Positions 1 through 9,335 of a DNA stretch of 46,329 bases are shown in pieces. How positions within the stretch are numbered: the stretch's first letter is position 1; the number at the start of each line of letters is the position of its first letter. A program made the translations under genes and the position numbers. The notes beneath the pieces are model-generated. The model was not told the DNA's origin. It saw only the letters and a list, made by a program, of their open reading frames with translations, and did not search any database. Origin of the DNA: an uncultured Fibrobacterota bacterium (lineage in GTDB: Bacteria > Fibrobacterota > Fibrobacteria > Fibrobacterales > Fibrobacteraceae); contig CAIRAY010000015.1 in the NCBI GenBank assembly GCA_903876665.1, positions 1 through 46,329 on the forward strand, in the 5' to 3' direction.

Positions 1-1386
1 CAAGCGATCCAAAGCCTGTCCCAAAACAGCACGCGTTCCTTCAAACGCCCCATCGTCCATCCGATGCGCCTCCCGGTTATTGCCTTTTTAGCGCTTATTT
101 TCACTGGCGCGGTCCTTTTGTGGATCCCTCCCGCCACCACGAGCCCCATCCGCTTCATCGACGCCCTTTTCACCAGCACTTCGGCGAGCTGTGTCACGGG
201 GCTCTCCGTGGTCGACACCGGAACGCGCTTTACCCTTTTTGGGCAATCCGTTCTCATCGTTTTAATGGAGATCGGGGGCCTGGGAATCATGACTTTCAGC
301 ACCCTCCTGCTCCTGGTGGCCGGCGGTAGGGCGGGTTTAACCGGTCAGGTTGTAATTCTTTCAAGCTTTACCCAGGCAGACGGATCCTACTCACCCATCA
401 AGATCCTTAAGGAAGTCTTTAAATTCACCGCCATCATTGAAGTCATCGGAGCGGTGATATTCTTCACTCAAGTACCCAATTTGCCCCTGTTTGATCGAAT
501 CTTTTTCTCGGTATTCCACTCGGTGAGCGCCTTCTGCAACGCCGGGTTCTCCACGATGAGCGCCAATCTGATGGACTACCAGTCCAATTGGATTTTCAAT
601 CTGAATACCTGCATGTTGATCGTGACCGGAGGCATCGGATTTTTGACCCTGTCGGAATTGTTCTCCTGGGGAAAAAAAGGGTCTGCCATCCGCCGCATAA
701 GCCTCCATAGCAAACTTGCGTTATTGACAACAGTAATCTTGATTATTGGAGGCATGTTCGCCATTCTGCTTTTTGACTGGAGCAATTCCATGAAGGAATT
801 GAGCTGGAGCAACAAGATCCTGACCTCCCTCTTCCAGTCCATCACCACCCGCACTGCAGGCTTCAACACCTTGGACATTGGCCTCCTTTCGGCTCCGACG
901 CTATTCACCATGATCCTTCTCATGTACATCGGGGGAAGCCCGGGCTCCTGTGCCGGCGGAATCAAAACCACCACTAGCGCGGTCCTGGCCATCTTTGGCC
1001 TGAATCGATTTTTAGGCCGGCAACGCTCGCAAATCATGAGCCGTACCATCCCCGATGAAGTGATTGAAAGCGCTTCACGACTATTCATCATCACCATTGT
1101 CCTAGTTACTATTGCCACACTGGCGATGACCTCCATCGAGACTTGGCACACTCCGGGAGTTGCATCCCACCCCGTATTTCTCAAAGCTTTTTTTGAATGC
1201 GTCAGCGCATTCGCCACCTGTGGCCTTTCCATGAATTTCTCTCCCACCCTTACAGACCCAAGCAAGCTCATCGACATTTCCTTGATGTTCATTGGCCGTC
1301 TGGGGCCATTGGGTATTATTACTGCAGTGGCCATGTCATCTCAAGAACGGGCTCGTTTCGCAGAAGAACACATTATCATCGGATAA
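1..1386 (+). CDS. ktrB: KtrB/TrkH-type potassium transporter subunit, 5' end outside window
   Basis: Membrane-embedded, ion-conducting subunit of a Ktr/Trk K+ uptake system. The frame is open from base 1 and reads straight into the first hydrophobic segment, so the ATG at 64 is probably internal and the true start lies to the left. The four pore-loop signatures of the family are visible in order (CVTGLS, CNAGFST, RTAGFNT, TCGLS), each with the filter glycine, separated by hydrophobic helix pairs. The stop is 4 bases before the ATG of the RCK-domain partner at 1391, which indicates an operon. The small single-RCK partner favours the Ktr type over the Trk type. Which co-ion it uses cannot be read from the sequence. 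Confidence 0.92.
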   Translation, partial: QAIQSLSQNSTRSFKRPIVHPMRLPVIAFLALIFTGAVLLWIPPATTSPIRFIDALFTSTSASCVTGLSVVDTGTRFTLFGQSVLIVLMEIGGLGIMTFSTLLLLVAGGRAGLTGQVVILSSFTQADGSYSPIKILKEVFKFTAIIEVIGAVIFFTQVPNLPLFDRIFFSVFHSVSAFCNAGFSTMSANLMDYQSNWIFNLNTCMLIVTGGIGFLTLSELFSWGKKGSAIRRISLHSKLALLTTVILIIGGMFAILLFDWSNSMKELSWSNKILTSLFQSITTRTAGFNTLDIGLLSAPTLFTMILLMYIGGSPGSCAGGIKTTTSAVLAIFGLNRFLGRQRSQIMSRTIPDEVIESASRLFIITIVLVTIATLAMTSIETWHTPGVASHPVFLKAFFECVSAFATCGLSMNFSPTLTDPSKLIDISLMFIGRLGPLGIITAVAMSSQERARFAEEHIIIG

Positions 1387-1390
1387 GATT

Positions 1391-2062
1391 ATGGCTTCAA
1401 GAAGACAATTTGCCGTTATTGGCATGGGACAAACGGGCTACTTCCTCGCAAGACATCTCACCCATTTGGGCCATGATGTCATCGCGGTTGACCGTAGCGA
1501 AGACCGCATTCAGGACATCACGCCCTATGTGGCCCAAGCCATCGTGGCCGACTGTGCGCGAAAAAAACAATGCCAGTCTTTACCTCTGGGTGAAATCGAG
1601 GCCGTGATCGTAGCCATTGGAGATTCCCTCGAAGATTCCGTGCTGACCATGCTCAACCTCAAGGAGCTTGGCGTTCAAAACATCGTTGCCAAATCCTCCA
1701 GCGAACAGCATTCCTCCATCCTGGCAAAACTTGGTGTTACCGAGATTTTTCATCCGGAACGCGATATGGCGGTTGCCCTCGCTGAGCGCCTGAACCGCCC
1801 CAACATGCTCGAGTTCCTCCCCTTCATGGAAGGCTACTCCATCGTGGAATGGGCCCTTCCGGAAGACCTTGCAGGCAAGTCACTCCTGGATCTGAACTTG
1901 ACCAACAAGTATGGGGTTCAAGTGATCGCAATCAAGGATGCCCTGACCAACAAGGTTTCCATTGCCCCCAAGGCGGGCGCAGCTCTCCAGGACACCGATG
2001 TGCTCTTCCTTTTGGGTGCCAATGAATCCCTGGAAAAACTAATGCGGAAACTGGAAGACTAA
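1391..2062 (+). CDS. ktrA: KtrA-type RCK regulatory subunit of K+ uptake
   Basis: Cytoplasmic regulatory ring subunit that gates KtrB in response to nucleotides. The 223-residue protein has an N-terminal Rossmann fold with the dinucleotide motif GMGQTG (residues 11-16), an acidic residue at the end of strand 2 (VIAVD), and a C-terminal TrkA_C-type domain. The length fits a single-RCK KtrA and not the two-RCK TrkA of enterobacteria. The ATG at 1391 is chosen because it sits just after the ktrB stop and gives the usual short lead into the Rossmann strand; an upstream in-frame start at 1292 would overlap ktrB heavily. It is followed by a strong terminator. Confidence 0.92.
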   Translation: MASRRQFAVIGMGQTGYFLARHLTHLGHDVIAVDRSEDRIQDITPYVAQAIVADCARKKQCQSLPLGEIEAVIVAIGDSLEDSVLTMLNLKELGVQNIVAKSSSEQHSSILAKLGVTEIFHPERDMAVALAERLNRPNMLEFLPFMEGYSIVEWALPEDLAGKSLLDLNLTNKYGVQVIAIKDALTNKVSIAPKAGAALQDTDVLFLLGANESLEKLMRKLED

Positions 2063-2085
2063 TTTGCAAAAAGAGTTTGGACACG

Positions 2086-2116
2086 AAAAAGGCATCCCGG
2101 TTGGGATGCCTTTTTT
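2086..2116 (+). terminator. Rho-independent terminator after ktrBA, probably bidirectional
   Basis: An 8-bp perfect stem GGCATCCC/GGGATGCC with a GGTT loop is followed by six T and preceded by five A. It lies between the convergent ktrA and GH8 genes and can stop transcription from both sides. Confidence 0.9.
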
Positions 2117-2131
2117 GTGTTTGTTACAAAA

Positions 2132-4996
2132 CTACCGCAGGTGAACCGTAAGAACGGATTCCGTATCTCCGACCTGTATCCGGACTAAATGCACGCCAGG
2201 CTTCACGCCCTGAATGCCCAGGTTATGGACTCCAGCGGGCATTTGCGCTGAAATGGGGGTGGTCTCCACCCGGCCAAACATATCAAGCACCTCGACTCGG
2301 ACCAGGGAATTGGTCTCGACCTGGAAGTGGATCGACTTGCTTTGGGCATCCCAACCCAAGTGGACCGGATTGGCCTGGGCAATAATCGCCACAATCGCTC
2401 TTGAAGAAGAGGACACGGCCCTGCTGGAAGAAGAACTGGTGGCCCCAATCGGCAACGTGAGTCCGTTGAAAACGATGTTCTTGACCGCGATGGAGCCCGG
2501 GGCACCAAGAGGCTCCTTGAGTTCCCACTTCACGGCAATGGTTTGCTTCATGTTCTTGGCGGTTGCGGCAGTGACCCAATCGGGCTGAGCGAGACCGGAA
2601 AGAGGAACGCTAACCGTGGTCCATGTAGCTGCAGGAGTCAAGTTGACGCCCCATTCCTGCCCGGTAGGAACCCCAGTCTGATTGAGAGCCATACGAACAT
2701 TGCCTGCGGAACGGTAGGTAAGGGAAATGGAAGTGACCGCAGAAAGGTCAGCTGGAGCCGACAGGGCCTTGAACTCCATCAACATTCCCACGAAGGGATA
2801 CAGGCTGCTTGCGGGTGGATTGGCAGCATCGTAGAGAGGTTCAGGAAGAATTGTCATCAATGCTTCCGCGATGGTTATGGCAGCTTCAAGCTTCAGGGGG
2901 CTGGTGCCCGGTGCAGGGCTCACCGTAGAACCCAGGATGTCGACATACACGCCCCAGAGAGGGAAGGTCCCGACGGTCATGGGAACATCCGAAGAGCTGG
3001 AAGAGACCACCACGGCTGAGGAAGACACTAAGATACTGGAAGAGGAAGTGGCACTGGAAGAGGCTCCGATGCTTGAGGACATTACCAGGCTCGAGGAGGA
3101 ACCCGCTAGGCTCGAAGAAGAAGTCACCACACTGGAAGAGAGTGCAGAGGAACTGCTCACTGCGCCGCTAGAGGTGGGAATGGGCCCTGGAATTCCGCCG
3201 ACACACTTCACATCATCAATGATCAAACTGCCTGCGCGTCCTGTGCTATCCTGAATTTGCCAGCTGAAGGCCTTGATTCGGGACTTGTCAATCACCACAT
3301 CCGCAAGTTGTCCCCAGTCTTCCTGGGCCAGCTGGGCAAATGTCAGAGACACGGTGGTCCAGGAGGCATCACTGGCTGGCTCGACCATCCCATGGAAATT
3401 GCTGTTGGTGACCGCACCAGACTCTACCCGGAACCGATGACCATATCCTTTGTATTTGTACTCAATCTGGGTACAGCTGGAGAGATTGTGCTGGGCTTCA
3501 TCTGCGCGCAGATTAAACCCGATTCCCACAAAGGGCAGGTACAGGAAGGTTCCCTTGTTCAAGGAGAAAGTAATCTTGGCTCCGTAGGCCGTGCTCGCAA
3601 TGGCACCACCTGCGGTGGGGGTAAAATAAACTTTGGGGGGTCCGATCGAGGTCAGCGGAGTGATCACGGAAGCCCCAAGACCATTGGTGTCGGGAACCAT
3701 GACATTGTCGTTGTATGTATACCATTCTCCACCCCATTTGGTAACATTGTCACCATCTTCGAGATCGTCAATAAGGTCGGTTGCTACGGATATGGCGGAA
3801 GAAGAGGAAGCAACCACGGAGCTCGAAGAAGAAATGGCGCCACCGGAAAGTTGGGGCATGTACCCACCAATCAAAAGGCCATTCAAGAGCTGCAAAAGCG
3901 TGTTGAAATAACCCGTTTCGTTTCTCACCATCATGGAGGTCCAAAGGGTATTTAGATAGGCCTGTCCGCTTGCGTTCTTTTCTCCTGCGACGGCACTGCC
4001 AAATGCTCCCATAAATGTGGAATTGGCGTAAGTGGCAAGGGAATCCCCGCTGGTGTTGTACCCTGCCCTGATTCGAGAAGGAGTGTTGGCGGTCTTGGTG
4101 CGTATCCACGATCCCATTTTCGTATTCATTGTTTTTGCCGTAGCCTGGTTAAACCAAGCCTGGGCCATAGCCAAACGCCAAGGAGTCCGGGAGGCGTCAT
4201 AATTAAATATGTAAGCGTTATTGTAGGGAGCCGTGGGATAGGTTGGTGTACCCGTTGCAGTACACCAGTCCGAGACGAGACCTGTTGTTATATTGGCATT
4301 GGACTGGAGCAATGCGTAGTTTGCGGTGAGTACTGCGTCCCAGCGGGACGGATTGGCATCAATACTTTTGAACAATTCAACCGCAGCAGGGGAAAAGTAA
4401 CTCGGGTTTTTGCGGCTATCCCAAGCGTCACCTGGCTTAAAAACCTTAGATGCATCCAATTCGTTCGCATAAATGGCCGAGCTGAGTGCCTGAGCCCCGG
4501 TCAGGTACTTGGCGTCACCGAATTGGCGGTAAGCCAACACAAGAGCAGTCGCGACATCGACATCGCCATCGGTGGCTCCGTTGCAATTACCCGCACCTTG
4601 ATTGCAAGTCGTAGAAAATCCCTGAATTTTCCAATTCATGATTCCATTGTAGCCAGGCCGGTTTTTGTAATAGTTCCAGAGCTTGTCGAATTGAGTCTGG
4701 TAGTTGGAAGTGGGTGTATTGTCGCTGAAATACACCATGAGAAGCATCCCATAGCCAATACCTTCCGAAACGGTATAGGTGGTGTCGTCAAACTTGATGC
4801 GTGCTTCGGTTCCCTGTTCCCGGTAAAACCCAGCCATCCAAGTCGTAAACCTAGCCTTCAGCTGAGCGCTGGACGCAGTGGATGCCACCAAAATATTGCC
4901 ACCGTAGGTGGTACTCTGGGGAAAAGGAAAATTGACAGCAGCAAACGCCTGAAGAGCCGTTGCGACCAGCAATGTCATAAGTACTTTCCGAAACAT
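2132..4996 (-). CDS. Secreted modular GH8 endoglucanase with CBM-like domains and C-terminal sorting-type domain
   Basis: Hydrolyses beta-1,4-glucan (cellulose or related glucan) outside the cell. The 954 residues read as: signal peptide (about 1-20, cut near AFA/AV); GH8 catalytic domain (22-385) with the family signature SEGIGYGM carrying the general acid E78, ATDGDVD with catalytic-site Asp143/145, and FNYDASR with D267; a beta-sandwich module of the CBM11/CIA30-like type beginning DLEDGDN (405-601); a poly-Ser linker (602-670); a second, more divergent beta-sandwich module (672-846); a short Ser linker; and a C-terminal domain (869-954) resembling type IX secretion CTDs (VEVLDMFGRV, then a final run of short strands). 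Serine linkers of this type are common in Fibrobacter cellulases. An SD-like GAGG lies about 7 bases before the ATG. It is probably monocistronic. Confidence 0.93.
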   Translation of the reverse strand: MFRKVLMTLLVATALQAFAAVNFPFPQSTTYGGNILVASTASSAQLKARFTTWMAGFYREQGTEARIKFDDTTYTVSEGIGYGMLLMVYFSDNTPTSNYQTQFDKLWNYYKNRPGYNGIMNWKIQGFSTTCNQGAGNCNGATDGDVDVATALVLAYRQFGDAKYLTGAQALSSAIYANELDASKVFKPGDAWDSRKNPSYFSPAAVELFKSIDANPSRWDAVLTANYALLQSNANITTGLVSDWCTATGTPTYPTAPYNNAYIFNYDASRTPWRLAMAQAWFNQATAKTMNTKMGSWIRTKTANTPSRIRAGYNTSGDSLATYANSTFMGAFGSAVAGEKNASGQAYLNTLWTSMMVRNETGYFNTLLQLLNGLLIGGYMPQLSGGAISSSSSVVASSSSAISVATDLIDDLEDGDNVTKWGGEWYTYNDNVMVPDTNGLGASVITPLTSIGPPKVYFTPTAGGAIASTAYGAKITFSLNKGTFLYLPFVGIGFNLRADEAQHNLSSCTQIEYKYKGYGHRFRVESGAVTNSNFHGMVEPASDASWTTVSLTFAQLAQEDWGQLADVVIDKSRIKAFSWQIQDSTGRAGSLIIDDVKCVGGIPGPIPTSSGAVSSSSALSSSVVTSSSSLAGSSSSLVMSSSIGASSSATSSSSILVSSSAVVVSSSSSDVPMTVGTFPLWGVYVDILGSTVSPAPGTSPLKLEAAITIAEALMTILPEPLYDAANPPASSLYPFVGMLMEFKALSAPADLSAVTSISLTYRSAGNVRMALNQTGVPTGQEWGVNLTPAATWTTVSVPLSGLAQPDWVTAATAKNMKQTIAVKWELKEPLGAPGSIAVKNIVFNGLTLPIGATSSSSSRAVSSSSRAIVAIIAQANPVHLGWDAQSKSIHFQVETNSLVRVEVLDMFGRVETTPISAQMPAGVHNLGIQGVKPGVHLVRIQVGDTESVLTVHLR

Positions 4997-5036
4997 GGAT
5001 ACCTCTCTGATTTGTTACCCGATCCACCCAACAAAG

Positions 5037-5065
5037 GATATATACTCCAAGCTGGAATACAACAA
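5037..5065 (-). promoter_or_regulatory. Possible sigma-70-type promoter of the GH8 gene
   Basis: On the minus strand a TTGTTG box (5060-5065) and a TATATC box (5037-5042) are separated by 17 bases, which would start the mRNA about 30-35 bases before the GH8 ATG at 4996. This is consensus matching by eye only. Confidence 0.35.
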
Positions 5066-5138
5066 GCTAAAACAATCCTATACGCTCTCACCTATGGGAG
5101 ATTGCCTAATTTAGCTAAAAATCAACCGGTTTTCGGGG

Positions 5139-6077
5139 TCAGAACCAACGGGAGATCGTTACTGCGCTCGAGGAATTTCCTACGCTTTGATCCACCGCAA
5201 AATCGCCGGAAAGCTCCCAGTCGAACAAATAGCGCCCCTTGCCATTTTCGCCCCCAAAGGGTGACATGAAGCTACGCGTCCAAAGGGGGTCCACTCCTTC
5301 GCGCCAAGGGCGGAACCGAAGCGCCATCCCCAGCATCAGTTTCTTCTGGGTCATGATTTGCCCAACATATTGAATGTTGTAGGCGGCTTTGACCCGCAGA
5401 CACTGATGAAAATATTTTTGGCCTCCGATTTGCCCACCGACTGCATTTTCCACCTCTGGATTTTGATAGACCAGCAACCCTAACTGCCAATCCATGGGTC
5501 GGACATATCCCAGCCGGTATTTGAATTCCCGATTATTCCAATAGCCTGCTGCGCTGTACTGCTTGTAGCGAAGAGAAACGCCACCGCCAATGTCGCGGTA
5601 ACCCCAGAGCATGGTTTTTTCGCTCTCATCGAACAATTGCTGGGTCTCCAGGGCAAAGCCAACGCCCACATCCCAATCCCGAGGTTCGCTTGCCAAGGAA
5701 GAAAGGCTTAAGCCACCCGCGATTTCGAAATAACCACGGTAGCGCACGATACCTCCATCGGTATCATTGCGAAACAGCTGCACGGAATCGGGAGCAAACT
5801 TATAGATGGCCGTGTCATTGTCGGCGGCCCAACGGGTATTCGCACTGATGATCTGAAAACCGGGCAAGGAGATGCTCAGGTTTCCCAAATCAAGATTCTG
5901 CATTCCGAGGGATAGACGACCGTCCGGCAAAGCACCCAGGTCGGAAGGGAACCCCGGATGGGTGGCGTCAGGAAGGTTTTCATCCCAGCGGGAAGAAGAG
6001 ATGGGCACGCCCAGTCTATTGATGGCAAAAGCCTGGGAAAGTCCAAGCACCAAAAGTAACGAAATTAGAGCGCGCAT
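5139..6077 (-). CDS. Secreted outer-membrane beta-barrel-like protein, unknown function
   Basis: No family recognised. The 312-residue protein has a clear signal peptide (hydrophobic stretch ending LSQAFA), alternating polar/hydrophobic strands rich in Tyr, Trp and Gly, and ends with the aromatic residue Phe (ISRWF). Together these suggest an outer-membrane beta-barrel. Its ATG overlaps the stop of the upstream gene by one base (TAATG), so it is translationally coupled to the 6077-6892 gene, which itself is coupled to the CsgG-like/PEGA gene. The three products may act together in the envelope. A part in polysaccharide handling is suggested only by the nearby cellulase genes. Confidence 0.75.
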   Translation of the reverse strand: MRALISLLLVLGLSQAFAINRLGVPISSSRWDENLPDATHPGFPSDLGALPDGRLSLGMQNLDLGNLSISLPGFQIISANTRWAADNDTAIYKFAPDSVQLFRNDTDGGIVRYRGYFEIAGGLSLSSLASEPRDWDVGVGFALETQQLFDESEKTMLWGYRDIGGGVSLRYKQYSAAGYWNNREFKYRLGYVRPMDWQLGLLVYQNPEVENAVGGQIGGQKYFHQCLRVKAAYNIQYVGQIMTQKKLMLGMALRFRPWREGVDPLWTRSFMSPFGGENGKGRYLFDWELSGDFAVDQSVGNSSSAVTISRWF

Positions 6078-6892
6078 TATTTCTGCCCTCCTTCGACATG
6101 TTTGACACCATCGAAGCGATAATCAAGCTTCAAGCTCCAGCGACCAGACTGGTTTTGTCCAATGAGAGCATTACCCGATAGGAAACCTTCGTATAGCCGA
6201 GGATCCCTTCGGTAGGTCGCCGAAAACAAAATGTTTCGGCCCATATTGACTTCGGACCCCAAAGAAAAGAAGGCTTCCCGGACTGCGCCCAGGCGCTCCA
6301 TGTAACCCGCCCAGCCCGCATCGGCAATAAAAGCCAGCGGTAAAGGTTTGCCTTGCAAATCGGCAAGCTGCAATCGCCCACCCGTGAGCCCATAAGTGGT
6401 TTTTCCGTTATACCCCAGACCCACGGACAATTCAGGCTGAAGGATGGGCAATTTGCCCCGGACTGTGGTGGCGCAGTATGCACCGTAGGGGAACATGAGC
6501 CCTGCCGCCAAGCCCCAGCGGACGTAGGTGCGATCCTGATCTTCAACGCTCCATTTCACACCAGGAATGACAGGAAACAAAAGAGTGCGCTTGCTTGCGG
6601 GAGTGTACCCATCGTCTCCCACAAAGGCATAGGTATTCGAAAGAGTGATTTCAAGCCGACTCGAAAGCCCGGTCCAGCGCAGTCCTAAATATTTTGGGTA
6701 CAAGCGCATGCGGTCATAGCGGACAAACTCTCCGGCAAAAAAACCACCGTAGTTGGGTCCCTGTTCCACAAAACCGTCGGGAGCAAAGGAATAGCCCGAA
6801 GCACCATACCAAGTCTGCCCAGCCCAAAGCGCTGGAGCCAAAAAAGCAACCAGGCAAAAGGCCCGGGCGATGTTCCAAATGGACTTCTTCAT
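6077..6892 (-). CDS. Secreted envelope (beta-barrel-like) protein, unknown function
   Basis: No family recognised. The start at 6892 (MKKSIWNIAR...) is chosen because it gives a standard signal peptide ending ALWA and because it overlaps the upstream stop by one base; a longer in-frame start at 6955 would put unrelated residues in front of the leader. The 271-residue product has many short amphipathic strands with Tyr, Arg and Gly (for example FVRYDRMRLYPKY and LFSATYRRDPRLYEGF), as in outer-membrane barrels. It is the middle gene of a three-gene coupled set. Confidence 0.75.
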   Translation of the reverse strand: MKKSIWNIARAFCLVAFLAPALWAGQTWYGASGYSFAPDGFVEQGPNYGGFFAGEFVRYDRMRLYPKYLGLRWTGLSSRLEITLSNTYAFVGDDGYTPASKRTLLFPVIPGVKWSVEDQDRTYVRWGLAAGLMFPYGAYCATTVRGKLPILQPELSVGLGYNGKTTYGLTGGRLQLADLQGKPLPLAFIADAGWAGYMERLGAVREAFFSLGSEVNMGRNILFSATYRRDPRLYEGFLSGNALIGQNQSGRWSLKLDYRFDGVKHVEGGQK

Positions 6893-8556
6893 TATTTCAC
6901 CTCGGATAGGAAAAGGATCGTACCCGTGAGTAGGATTGCACCTAAGGCGCTCCAAATCGGCATGCCCTTTCCGACCGACAAGGTCTCGACCGGAATCTCG
7001 AGGGTTTCATCCGCAACGACATCGATGTCCATGCTCTTTTCCCCATGGTAATTGCGCAGAAAAAGTTTGTGTTTGCCTTCGGGCAATTCCTTGCTGAGCC
7101 CACCGGCCTTCCCAACATACTTCCCGTCCACAAAGACATCGACGGCCGTTTTAGCTGCCCGGGCAATGGAAAGGCGCCCGGGTTTGCGGTTCAAGGAGGC
7201 CTCGATGCGGATATCGCGATCCGGAGAAATGCTAATGGTTTCTTCGTGGGTAAAAAATTTGTCCTTGACCATACGCACCACGTAGGTTCCCTCATCCAGA
7301 GTCACTTTATGGATCGGCAGAGCAAAGGAACCCACCTTGCCACCTTGTTTGGTAAGGATTTCGGCTTTGACCCCAACATCGGTCGTGACGACAGTCAGCT
7401 TTCCGGTCAACCGGCGCAGAATTGGGCTCACTTTCACTTTTTCACCTGGCTGAACGGTGAGCTCATTGGACCAGACTTCGTAGCCATCCAAGCGCAAGAA
7501 AAGGTTCACATTGCCGGGCGTCACATTTTCAATGAGTAGCGGAGTTTTTCCCACGACATTCGCCCCCAGGTAGACCTGCACTCCCAGAGGAGCTGACTCC
7601 ACCAGAATCTGACCTGGAACCACCTCAAGCTTGGCCTTGACCTCGGAAATTTGGCCCGAGCTGATCCGGACGCGCTGGCTCCATGGCTTGAAGTTCTTCA
7701 TTTCCATTTGGATGGTGTAATAGCCCTCGGCCAAGGTGTCTAGGTTCATGGGAGTTTTGCCGTATTCACGTCCATTGATAAACACACCGGCACCGAGTGG
7801 TTCGGATGAAATCTCCATGGAACCGGGAAGGGAGCGAAGCCCAACCTGGATTTCCCGCGATGCCCGGGGCACCACTTCAACTTTTTGTTCCATGGACTGA
7901 TAACCCCCGGCCAGTACCTTCAGACGGTACTCCCCTTCGAGCAGACCAACAAGCTTGAGCGGAGTTTGCACCGAGGCCTTGCCGATGAACAAGTCATCCA
8001 AGTAAACTTCACCTTCAACTGGATGGACAAGAATGGTCAGGTTTCCCATCCATTGGCGCAAATAGCGATCCTCGATGCTCTTGGCGAGACGGGCCACCGC
8101 GGTGCGCAAGGATTCGGGATCCTTTACCATGGCGAAATCCGCCACGACCACTTCGCCGGTGGCCACTGAAATCAGACGCAGGTCCAATTGGATTTGCCCC
8201 GAAAGGTCAGAAGCCTCGCCGGTGAGCAGCACCTCGACCGAAAGCATTTGCTTCAGCTTCTCGCGAGTTTCTTTGGTGAGCCCGGCTTCTTCGTATTGCT
8301 TTTCGTCCAGCACCTTGACCAGACTCGAGCGCTCCAGCACAATGAAATTGGTCTCATTGCGCAGGTGAGTGCCAAACATGGCGGAAATCACCCGGCCAAG
8401 CCCCTGTTTGGCGGCATCGGGATTTGCATCCGAAAAGGGCAGCACCGCGATGGTAGGTGTGCGCTTGCGTTGCGCCTGAATGGTTGTACCGTCATCCGTA
8501 CCCGCCAGCGCAAGGCCTGTGAATACAAAGAACAGCAAAGAAATGAGTTTCAGCAT
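6892..8556 (-). CDS. CsgG-like domain plus PEGA-repeat envelope protein
   Basis: The start at 8556 (MLKLISLLFF) gives a clean signal peptide; a longer frame to 8697 would overlap trmB. The mature 554-residue protein begins with a CsgG/curli-assembly-like domain (TIAVLPFSDANPD, then VLERSSLVKVLDEKQ and LLTGEASDLSGQI, about residues 30-165). At least four PEGA-type beta-sandwich repeats follow (motifs such as VFINGREYGKTPMN, VYLGANVVGKTPL and VDVFVDGKYVGKAG). One hydrophobic helix lies near the C-terminus. PEGA domains are usually found in surface or periplasmic proteins, so this may be an envelope scaffold or a lipoprotein-independent assembly factor. It is translationally coupled (TAATG) to the two barrel-like genes downstream. 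The exact function is unknown. Confidence 0.8.
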   Translation of the reverse strand: MLKLISLLFFVFTGLALAGTDDGTTIQAQRKRTPTIAVLPFSDANPDAAKQGLGRVISAMFGTHLRNETNFIVLERSSLVKVLDEKQYEEAGLTKETREKLKQMLSVEVLLTGEASDLSGQIQLDLRLISVATGEVVVADFAMVKDPESLRTAVARLAKSIEDRYLRQWMGNLTILVHPVEGEVYLDDLFIGKASVQTPLKLVGLLEGEYRLKVLAGGYQSMEQKVEVVPRASREIQVGLRSLPGSMEISSEPLGAGVFINGREYGKTPMNLDTLAEGYYTIQMEMKNFKPWSQRVRISSGQISEVKAKLEVVPGQILVESAPLGVQVYLGANVVGKTPLLIENVTPGNVNLFLRLDGYEVWSNELTVQPGEKVKVSPILRRLTGKLTVVTTDVGVKAEILTKQGGKVGSFALPIHKVTLDEGTYVVRMVKDKFFTHEETISISPDRDIRIEASLNRKPGRLSIARAAKTAVDVFVDGKYVGKAGGLSKELPEGKHKLFLRNYHGEKSMDIDVVADETLEIPVETLSVGKGMPIWSALGAILLTGTILFLSEVK

Positions 8557-8663
8557 ATTATTTTTCAAGGAGGCCTCTCCGGATAATCCAGTAACCTTGT
8601 GGCATAATGTAATAGTAATTGGAGGCGCCAGGCAAGGCGCATTACGAATATTTGTGTGCTGAA

Positions 8664-9332
8664 TCACACCGGACGCAAATTGGCTTCGACCTTCCACAAG
8701 CGATGGGAACTCGCCAGGTACTTGCGCTCAAAGGGCGTCAGCGGATCGAGGGGTTCAAATTCAGTACAAATTGGATTTTTAACATCCGCCCAAAAAAGCG
8801 ACTGCGCAAATTCTTGCGCATAGGTTTTCCAGTTGGTGCGGAGCTCGAGCTTCCCTCCCAGCGCCAGAAGCGTTGGGAAAATGGGATGGGCATGCCACCG
8901 TCGCATAAAATGCCGGGATTTGGGCCAGGGATTGGGGTAGAGCAAAAAGTGGTGCTGCAATTTCCATTGGGCGCAAACGGCGAGGATCCAGAAGTCCACC
9001 ACGTCGGCGCGCAGCAACAACAGGTTTGGGGGAAGTGCGCTCACTCCCTGATTTTTGGAGAGACGCATGGCAGATTTATCGATCCCAATCACCAGGCAGT
9101 CCGAGTTTTCAAGCGCAATCTTGCAGGAACTTTCCCCCACCCCGCACCCCGAATCCAGAATCAAAGGGAGGTCCCGGCCGGCAATCCAGGCGGTGGCGAG
9201 CTGAAAAGCCTCGAGCGTGTGCGGAGCCTGTGGCTTTAAGTATTCGTGGGCCAGGTGCCTGCGCACGGCCCATTCCAGGTCCGGATGGATTCCTTCCTGA
9301 TTGGATTCAACGGGCTTGGAATCTCCGGACAC
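8664..9332 (-). CDS. trmB: tRNA (guanine-N7-)-methyltransferase TrmB
   Basis: Methylates G46 of tRNA using S-adenosylmethionine. The class I methyltransferase motif I (DSGCGVGESS) is followed by an acidic strand-2 end (GIDKSAMRLSK). The TrmB hallmark PNPWPKSRH is present, as is the C-terminal ELRTNWKTYAQEF region. The length (222 aa) is normal. The start appears to be GTG at 9332, three bases after the GH5 stop, with no strong SD; translation may depend on coupling to the GH5 gene. A housekeeping tRNA enzyme sitting between a glucanase and envelope genes is probably a passenger in the operon. Confidence 0.9.
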   Translation of the reverse strand: MSGDSKPVESNQEGIHPDLEWAVRRHLAHEYLKPQAPHTLEAFQLATAWIAGRDLPLILDSGCGVGESSCKIALENSDCLVIGIDKSAMRLSKNQGVSALPPNLLLLRADVVDFWILAVCAQWKLQHHFLLYPNPWPKSRHFMRRWHAHPIFPTLLALGGKLELRTNWKTYAQEFAQSLFWADVKNPICTEFEPLDPLTPFERKYLASSHRLWKVEANLRPV

Positions 9333-9335
9333 GGA

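Noticed and set aside
576-1334. 252-aa minus-strand open frame opposite ktrB
   Set aside because: Antisense to the transporter; its Met/Arg-rich composition is a by-product of the hydrophobic coding strand.
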